In this document: positions 57,822-64,000 of the stretch, piece after piece
Position numbering within the stretch: the first letter of the stretch is position 1
Layout of the letters: the number at the start of each line of letters is the position of its first letter
Source: Gordius sp. MW1
Taxonomy: Eukaryota; Nematomorpha; Gordioida; Gordea; Gordiidae
DNA: 64,000 bases
Assembly: GCA_964036665.1 (NCBI GenBank)
Contig: OZ038533.1
Span: forward strand, 821,001 to 885,000
Direction of reading: 5' to 3'
Translations under genes and position numbers: made by a program
The notes under the pieces: generated by a model
Databases searched by the model: none
The model's input: only the letters and a program-made list of their open reading frames with translations
Told to the model about the DNA's origin: nothing

Positions 57822-58850
57822 AAGATCCATAACAAGGGGACGATGTTGCCTGGCGATTTCTTCTCCCGGTATTACTTTGCAATCCTTGATGCTCCATAAG
57901 TCCTTTTGCCGTATAAGCAAATAGTCAATTTGACTAAAATGCTTCCCACTTCTATAGGTCACAATATGATCTTCGCGCTTGTGAAAATAGGTGTTAACGA
58001 TCGCCATGTCATATGCTTGAGATACTTGGATAAGTTTTTCCCCTTCTTTGTTCTTCAGACCATACCCATAGCCTCCATGATTGCGTTCATACCCGAGGCG
58101 ATCTTTTCCTACGTGAGGGTTGAAATCGGCCCCAATAATTAGCCTTCTTCCTGTCGGATTCCTTGTATTTCCTTTTCCAATTAATCGAAGAATATGTCTT
58201 TCTCTGATTCCATACACCCAATTTGGGGAGCATATGCGCACATAACGGTTAGGAGGCCCCCTCGATCTGCAATCTTCACCCACATTAGCCTGTCGGAACA
58301 ACGTTTGACTTCCACGACCTTGTCCTTGAACGATTCGCTTAGAACGATACGACCCCGTTTCTACGATTTGGTGACCCACTGTAAAAAAGCTTGTATCCAT
58401 CTCCTATTTCCCGAGCTTTCGTTCCGTTCCACCTCGTCTCTTGTAGGCAGGCGATGTGTACCTTTCTTCTTTTAAGCATTTGTGCGACCTCGATGCTCTT
58501 TCCGGTCAGCGTTCCAACATTCTAGCACGTTATTCGCATTCTTTCAACAACTAATTTCCTTAACCGCCTTTGTTGTGAGTTGGGCAGTAACCCTAGTGTA
58601 TTTTTCACATTGCACGGGGGGGTTATGCAGTGCGCGTCGTTTGTGGAGGACGCCCTAGCCTTTTCTTGTAAAATCTTGTTTGAAACTATCATAATTTTGG
58701 AGTTGGTTTTTATAGCCGGTTTCCGACCTGACGCCAACCCTCCACTTTTTGCACACGGACTTGGGACCGTCGTAGGTAGTGTATTAAAAATGACGTGCCT
58801 ACGCGAGATACGCAGAAAATCCGAGAATAATATCATCTCGTCTGTCAGGC

Positions 58851-59130
58851 GTTAATCACATTTTCTAAAACTTACATTAAACATTCCTTCATCCAAAATG
58901 ACTATAATTAAAATTAAGAAGTGTACCGCATGGTTATAATGTTATTGTTAGTATGGCATGCTACTAGCTTGTAATATTAAAATATTTATTCACCAATACT
59001 ATTCCCACAGTGGAAAAATGTGTTTTATCTATGTTATAACCATAGGCCAAGTTGATACACAGCCTGTTTACTGAGTCTCACGCTGCTAAGGCTAGTAAAA
59101 AGCAATGTTACCATCCATAATTATTCTTCA
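58851..59130. other. Short spacer
   Basis: No feature seen. Confidence 0.4.
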
Positions 59131-59603
59131 CATCGGCGTAGCCAGCATTGGTATAGAAGTGGGCAATAGTAATTTAGGGAGGGGCAAAACAATCATTTTT
59201 TGAAATTTTAGCCATACAATAAATCTCAACACATTTTTGGATTTAGGGCCCCCTGACTACGCCTATGACCCCAACCATTCTTTATATGGTCATTTATAAC
59301 AAATAGTGCAAATACACCTTAAGGTTTGGCGTGGACGTACCAAGGGGAGGCTTAGAGATCCAGAATTTTTTGTATTTATTTAAATAATGCCTAAAAGTTC
59401 TAAAAAAAGATCATTTCCCTTTGGGCGTAGCCAGGGGGGGGGGCAAAAAAGGGCAGATGTTCCCCTCTAAGTTTAAAAATTTGTTGTATCAAAACTATGG
59501 CTAAAATTTCAAAAAATGATCATTTTGCCCCCTCTAATTCCAATGCTGGCTTGCCCTTCCCTAAATCATTATTGCCTCCTGATTCACACCAGTCTACGCC
59601 ATG
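59131..59603. repeat. Two CATGGGCGTAGCC-family copies, one inverted relative to the other
   Basis: At 59131-59267 a copy runs CATCGGCGTAGCCAGCATTG to GACTACGCCTATG; its interior is reverse-complemented relative to other copies. At 59420-59603 a second starts TTGGGCGTAGCCAGGGGGGG and carries AAATTTCAAAAAATGATCAT and CCTCTAATTCCAATGCTGG in the common orientation, ending near GTCTACGCC. Both are degraded. Confidence 0.65.
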
Positions 59604-60445
59604 GTGAAGTACATTCGAAAATTTTTCTAACCGACGTTAACGTTTAACACGATAAGGGAAAAGGGGAATGCTTTGTGTGCGCGAATCTTAGCCTTAGGCG
59701 CAGTCATAATTTAAATTTAAGAAAAAAATATGTTATTTAATAAATTAACGTAAATTTGTTACAAAATTTGTGAATTATATATTACAAGTTGGACACGACA
59801 CTCACTCACTCAAGACAACGAAAAGCGATAAAATAACATCAAAAATATAGAAAATAGCTTTTTTGGCATGCTTGTACCCAAATAATACTGATTTGCCATA
59901 TTAATAAAATCTGGCGTCGCTGGTGTGGCAATTATACCTAACTAAATTCTGTCTTAAAAGGGACCATTAATAGAAAATTTTAGCAACTATAATTAATATC
60001 AGTATTTTAGGCTCTAAGTGAAAATAGAAGGGGCAAATTTTTTAAAAGGTCTAATTTATGTAGTAAAATTAATATAAAAATGGGTACATTTACTATTCAG
60101 CTAATTTATAACCAATCAGTAATAGGAAATGCCCTTGGCATGGACAAACCAATGACTAAATTATTTTTTAATAATATTAAACTTATTTGTGAATTAAATA
60201 ATGTACATGTTAATTCTACAAAATAGATTATTTTAAATAATGAAATATACAAAAAAAAATTTACAATAAATCTAAATGCTTTAGGTATTGCACAAATGAC
60301 AAGAATTTTGGTGTATAAGAATTAATTATTTCTTCTTCAGTTGACTAGATATCCATTCAAACCCTTCCTATTTTAATAAAAGTGTATTTCAATTAATTAT
60401 AATATGTGAAAAAATTTTAAATATTGGATATTATAAAATTTTGTT
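59604..60445. other. Spacer downstream of ARL3
   Basis: No supported exon or repeat end. The 3' untranslated region of ARL3 presumably lies at its right edge. A canonical AATAAA was not clearly assigned. Confidence 0.4.
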
Positions 60446-61178
60446 TTATGTTTTTAAATACAAAATGACAACTTTTTGTATAACCTTTAAACCTTCCCCA
60501 GTTTGGGCGGAACAAGCCTGAATTTGCCACTCCCTATCACGTATGTGGTGAAGTCTTAAGGAAATTGCAATATCTGCAGCCGTAATAGCTGAATTTATAT
60601 CTTGTTTATTTGCATATACTAGGAGGGGTGTACTTTTCAATTTATTAACCTTCAAAATTTCTGCTAATTGCTAAGTATATTAATCAATTAAATCATTTAA
60701 ATATTAAAGTAGAAAATTTAGTAATAATAATGTAAAAAAATAACCTCATCTGTTTCTTGTAAGCGTATCTCATCTGCACTATCAACAACATATATCTAAG
60801 AAAATATAAAAAATCATTTTATAAAGTTAATACCTACCAAAATATCGGTATTATCATAATAATGATTCCAATATGATCTTATTCTCCTCTGGCCACCAAG
60901 ATCCCATATATTCAATTTTAAACCATCAGTATGTATAGATTTTATATTAAAGCCCTTTTAAGGTAATAAAAACAGTGTTATTCTTATTATACCAGAGTTG
61001 GTGTAGTGCAAGTTATTTCCTCATTTGCTAGTTGCTTTACTAAAGTTGTTTTCCCTGCATTGTCTAAACCCAATAACAAAATTCGTAATTCTTTTCCATT
61101 CGAAAGTTTTAATTTTTTAAGAAATGCGAGCAATCCCTTGATTTTTTTTTTCTAAATATTTAAAATTTACTTTACCAT
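60446..61178 (-). CDS. ARL3: ARL3: ARF-like small GTPase, 5 exons
   Basis: ARL3 is the GTPase that releases lipidated cargo from UNC119 and PDE6D carriers inside cilia. Exons 61178-61176 (the ATG codon alone), 61136-60993, 60954-60838, 60795-60745 and 60670-60446 join in phase 0 with GT-AG sites, giving 179 residues (human 182). Visible motifs: [11 protein letters not shown] start as in vertebrate ARL3; P-loop GLDNAGKTT; switch [24 protein letters not shown] for the DxxG box with the catalytic Gln; guanine-specificity ANKQD; and [13 protein letters not shown]. The C-terminus [12 protein letters not shown] differs from the vertebrate tail. The one-codon first exon rests on the match of GLL after the second intron end; an upstream acceptor at the A10 tract would add KKKIK instead. 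Confidence 0.92.
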
Positions 61179-61884
61179 GAATCATATTGTACGATGCAGG
61201 TGAAATAAAATATTCATGCCATGACCGAACATTGAAGGTTTTACAGGTAGGTTAATGAAATAAATTTGTGTTTGGAAATCAATATTCAATATTTGGCCTT
61301 AAGGCTCGTTCATTAATAGATATACTTGAGGGTAAAAACAAGGAAAATTCAATGAGAGAGGATTAAAAAAATGTTCTTTCCTAAAATTTCCTATCAAATT
61401 TATCTTATAGTAATTTATTATTTTATATTAAAAAATTGAAGGAACGTATAAATTAAAAGATAGACAATTAACTTTAATATCTATAATTTACGACAATTTT
61501 ATTAAAGTATTTAAAATCTCAGCCTATTTTGATTAATCGTTTTAGAGATATGATAAGATTTAAAAATGCTTTCCGGCCAATCAATAATTTATGGCTTAAA
61601 TTTTAGAAATTTCAAAAGATTTATTGGATTTTATTGTGGTTTGTTGGGCAATTAATTAGTTAAAGATGAGGAGCCCATAATTTCTATAAATTAGTATTTG
61701 GTAAGGAATAATGTTAGAGGCCCAATTAACATGTTAAGCGCGGTATATATAATACAATCTAAAAGTGGTGTATACACTATATCTTGCGATGATATATGGC
61801 AAAATTAATCTAAAACAATTACCGTGTGTGCGTCTATACATTAACTACGTAAACACTTACGCTCATTATCTGATTTATATACAA
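61179..61884. other. Spacer upstream of ARL3
   Basis: Contains the presumed ARL3 promoter next to 61190. No further coding or repeat feature was seen. A 69-codon frame at 61765-61974 overlaps the RTE end and is not a gene. Confidence 0.4.
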
Positions 61885-62436
61885 TCTCAACGTTTCATCT
61901 TTATCAAGTTTTTAGCCGTGGGGTTGGTTTTGATGAGTTTCTTCCATCTTGATCGGGTTAGAGCCATGTATTGATCAATCTTTTTAAATGTCATAACTTT
62001 GTCGACTTGCCCTTTCCACGTATCACGAGGTCGTCTTCCTCTCTTCTCCAGTACCTCCATGTCCAATATTTTTTAATTTACATTCGTCTCCCTTTTAATA
62101 TATGCTCATGCCGCCTTGGCCAATTTTCGTTAGTCATGTCCGCCATAGGTTATGCCCATTTTTGGCAGGAGAAAGTCATTCGTCATATGGCCAAGCTTTT
62201 ATACCCCAAGGTCCACCGCATCTTTCTCATTTTCGTGACTTGTAATCGCTTTACTTCCGTGGCGTTTAATGCCCATTAATTTCCATAGAGTAACATCGGT
62301 CTTACGAAAGATTTGTAAGCTTTACCCTTTAACCAAATCGGCATTTTATTGTCACACAGAACACCTTATACACTTCGCCATTTGGGTCATCTTTTTTGAA
62401 TCCGGGCATTGACTTCTGTTGCTCAACCTCCCCATT

Positions 62437-62888
62437 AATGTAACCATAGACTAGATAGGATGCTTATCAAAGCCCAAAATGTGTACCTCTTTTCCATCCT
62501 TTTAATGATAACATAGTAAAGTAGTGATTATATAGATATTTGGAATAATTAAATAATCTTAAAAAGGTAAATAAAAAATATTGAATTGGGTAGATATCAA
62601 AAACAGCATTTTAAAATAAATATCATTTACATAATACATAAAAATAAAAATGTAAAAACTGAGATGAAAGTTAGTTTAATAATATAGTGCCATCTAAATT
62701 TTGTATAATATTAATTTATTGAGGTTCGTTTAAATTAATTAACTAGTCAGGAAGGTAAATGGACTGTTATAGCGCAAAATGACATGGTTGAAATACACCA
62801 TTTGTCTTCAAAATGGAGGAAAATTTGACACACAATTTACCATATGGAACATATGACATGAGCAGTATATTTAGTCTATGGATGTAAC
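62437..62888. mobile_element. 436-bp TIR element in RTE copy 2
   Basis: The element at 62445-62880 starts CATAGACTAGATAGGATGCT and ends in the inverted TATATTTAGTCTATG. The flanks are AATGTAAC (62437-62444) and GATGTAAC (62881-62888), 7 of 8 bases. Comparison with copy 1 (GATGTAGC at the same point) shows the empty site. There is no coding content. Confidence 0.85.
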
Positions 62889-63136
62889 ACCGAGCCGAGG
62901 TATGCCAACCTGTCTACCTTTGGGTACTTTAAATGGTCATCTAGCGATGGGGTGTCTGTAACGTTTATTTCCATGTATACCGTTCTTCAATCGTTGACCT
63001 TTAAACCATATCCAGCTAAGCGCTTTGACCACTTTTCGGCTTCTTCGAATACTTTCTCCTTTGTTTCCTCGCATAGTGCTATATCATCGCATATACATGG
63101 CGATGACTTCTGAATGTCTCTCGTTATCGTGTCCAT

Positions 63137-63480
63137 ATAAAATACTAGATGAACCCGGCAAACGTTGTTTTGCCATTTACCCGGGTGTATTAAATCATGT
63201 TGGAATTTCAGGGCATATATGATGATAAAGCGGTTATTGAAGTAAAAATAAAGTTTGATGACTATATGTTCTACTTCTATTGTTCTATTTCCGTATACAG
63301 TGCAACGCGTACAAATACTCGAAAACTACTGGACCGATTTGGCTCAAACAAATCTTAAAACATGCTCCGGAGTGTCAGGAATAAACTGTGAAATTTTGAG
63401 CCAAATCGGTCTGGTAGTTTTCCAAAATTGGGGCGGCATATATAAACACACACACACATAGTTTCATTATTATATATAAG
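63137..63480. mobile_element. Inserted repeat with internal 28-bp inverted repeat, in RTE copy 2
   Basis: Relative to copy 1, about 345 bp are inserted here. The insert begins AATACTAGATGAACCCGGCA and ends CATTATTATATATAAGATT after a short CA repeat. Inside, GAAAACTACTGGACCGATTT (63320) and its near-perfect inverse lie about 50 bp apart, so the centre can fold into a long hairpin. The target duplication is blurred in an AT-rich stretch (ATATA-like). It could be a SINE or a truncated LINE tail. Confidence 0.6.
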
Positions 63481-64000
63481 ATTAAATAAAAAAGGACATA
63501 AAGAAGATCCTTGATGTAATCAAATTTCAACCCAAGGTTTAGAGTCTCCAAATGTCGTCCTAACTCAAGAATCTAAGGTTTCATAATATTTTTTATAAGC
63601 CGTTATTTTATTTTCTCAAGCACCACCCTATTAAATCGCGAGGGACCCTGCCATAAGCTTTCTCCAAGTCGATACAGACCATATGTAGGTCTTCTCTGTT
63701 CAATCAAGTGTATAACGGGTTGGAGTGGGCCAAGGCCCCATATTTATCCATCATTCTTAGTGAGAAGATTGGGTCGATTGTGGATTTGCCGGCTACAAAT
63801 CCGAATTGGTTTATCGACATTTCCACCTCGTTTTATGTCTTGTTACTAAGATTCTTTTCATGGGCCTCAAGGAGTGGCACGTTAGCTTGATTTTTCTGTG
63901 ATTGTCACAGTCCTGAGGTTCTCCTTTGCCTTTAAATAAGGTTATAATCGTGTTTGCTCTCCATTGATTAGGAATTTGCTCTCCTACCAATATTTAGTTA

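Larger units (their letters stand above)
53850..58850 (-). mobile_element. Decayed RTE-type LINE, copy 1, split by a hAT-like element
   Basis: Minus-strand fragments cover an entire RTE ('CFDP2-like') element. A leader region lies at 58836-58522. The endonuclease follows: NVGTLTGKSIEVAQMLKRRK, PTGRRLIIGADFN, FSQIDYLLIR, RQHRPLVMDLD, about 58530-57822. The reverse transcriptase occupies about 55830-54115: KANGPGGIPMEALL, MVFIDLEKAYDTV, IGLHQGSASSPFLFNIIID, PYADDIILCEE. An in-frame TAG replaces the usual Trp before NVGTLTG at 58524-58522, and further stops and frameshifts break the RT. The 1,855-bp element at 55959-57813 divides it. The element is dead. Confidence 0.85.
61885..64000 (-). mobile_element. 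Decayed RTE-type LINE, copy 2, running off the window
   Basis: It follows copy 1 almost base by base in the same orientation: GTTTTGATGAGTTTCTTCCA at 61929 (copy 1 at 53907), GCGCTTTGACCACTTTTCGG near 63019 (copy 1 near 54555), and TCTCCAAGTCGATACAGACC near 63661 (copy 1 near 54884). Many indels destroy every frame. Two insertions break it, at 62445-62880 and about 63137-63480. The 5' part lies beyond position 64000. Confidence 0.85.

Noticed and set aside
58194-58475. 93-residue plus-strand frame
   Set aside because: Antisense of the RTE endonuclease.

Overview
This is a window of nuclear DNA from an animal. It is visibly AT-rich and crowded with transposons. Three host genes can be read, all split by canonical GT-AG introns, some only 35-60 bp long: a SAFB-like SAP/RRM protein (+, about 18.3-24.9 kb), WDR11 (-, 42.0-29.2 kb) and the small GTPase ARL3 (-, 61.2-60.4 kb). 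SAFB and WDR11 point to a metazoan, and WDR11 plus ARL3 to an animal with a ciliary and trafficking toolkit. The proteins are divergent (WDR11 has long low-complexity inserts), so I do not name a phylum. The telomere-like TTAGGG-type runs fit most invertebrate phyla and do not discriminate.

Layout. 0-18 kb is a gene-free repeat landscape: a composite satellite (0.6-2.0 kb), a tRNA-like SINE fragment, broken hAT transposase remnants (2-8 kb, 14-15 kb, 17-18 kb), several miniature inverted-repeat elements with target-site duplications, and a 55-bp tandem array. 18.3-24.9 kb holds the SAFB-like gene, with a MITE in one intron. 25-28.8 kb holds two hAT elements with GCCCGG-rich ends, each flanked by an 8-bp duplication. 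29.2-42.0 kb is WDR11 in about 27 exons; its introns carry a 720-bp hAT element, three MITEs and a TA microsatellite. 43.7-46.9 kb is a LINE with one frameshift. 47.7-53.6 kb is a nested pair: an inverted-repeat DNA element interrupted by an intact Ty3/Gypsy retrotransposon with two identical LTRs. 53.85-58.85 kb is a decayed RTE-type LINE split by a 1.86-kb hAT-like element. ARL3 follows, and a second broken RTE copy, itself carrying two insertions, runs off the right edge.

The three host genes are not functionally linked in an obvious way: SAFB-type proteins act in nuclear RNA and chromatin biology, WDR11 in endosome-to-Golgi trafficking, ARL3 in ciliary cargo release. The dominant story is transposon turnover. 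At least seven different hAT-like families can be delimited by exact or near-exact 8-bp duplications, and several are inserted in one another. No CRISPR array, rRNA gene or convincing functional tRNA was seen.
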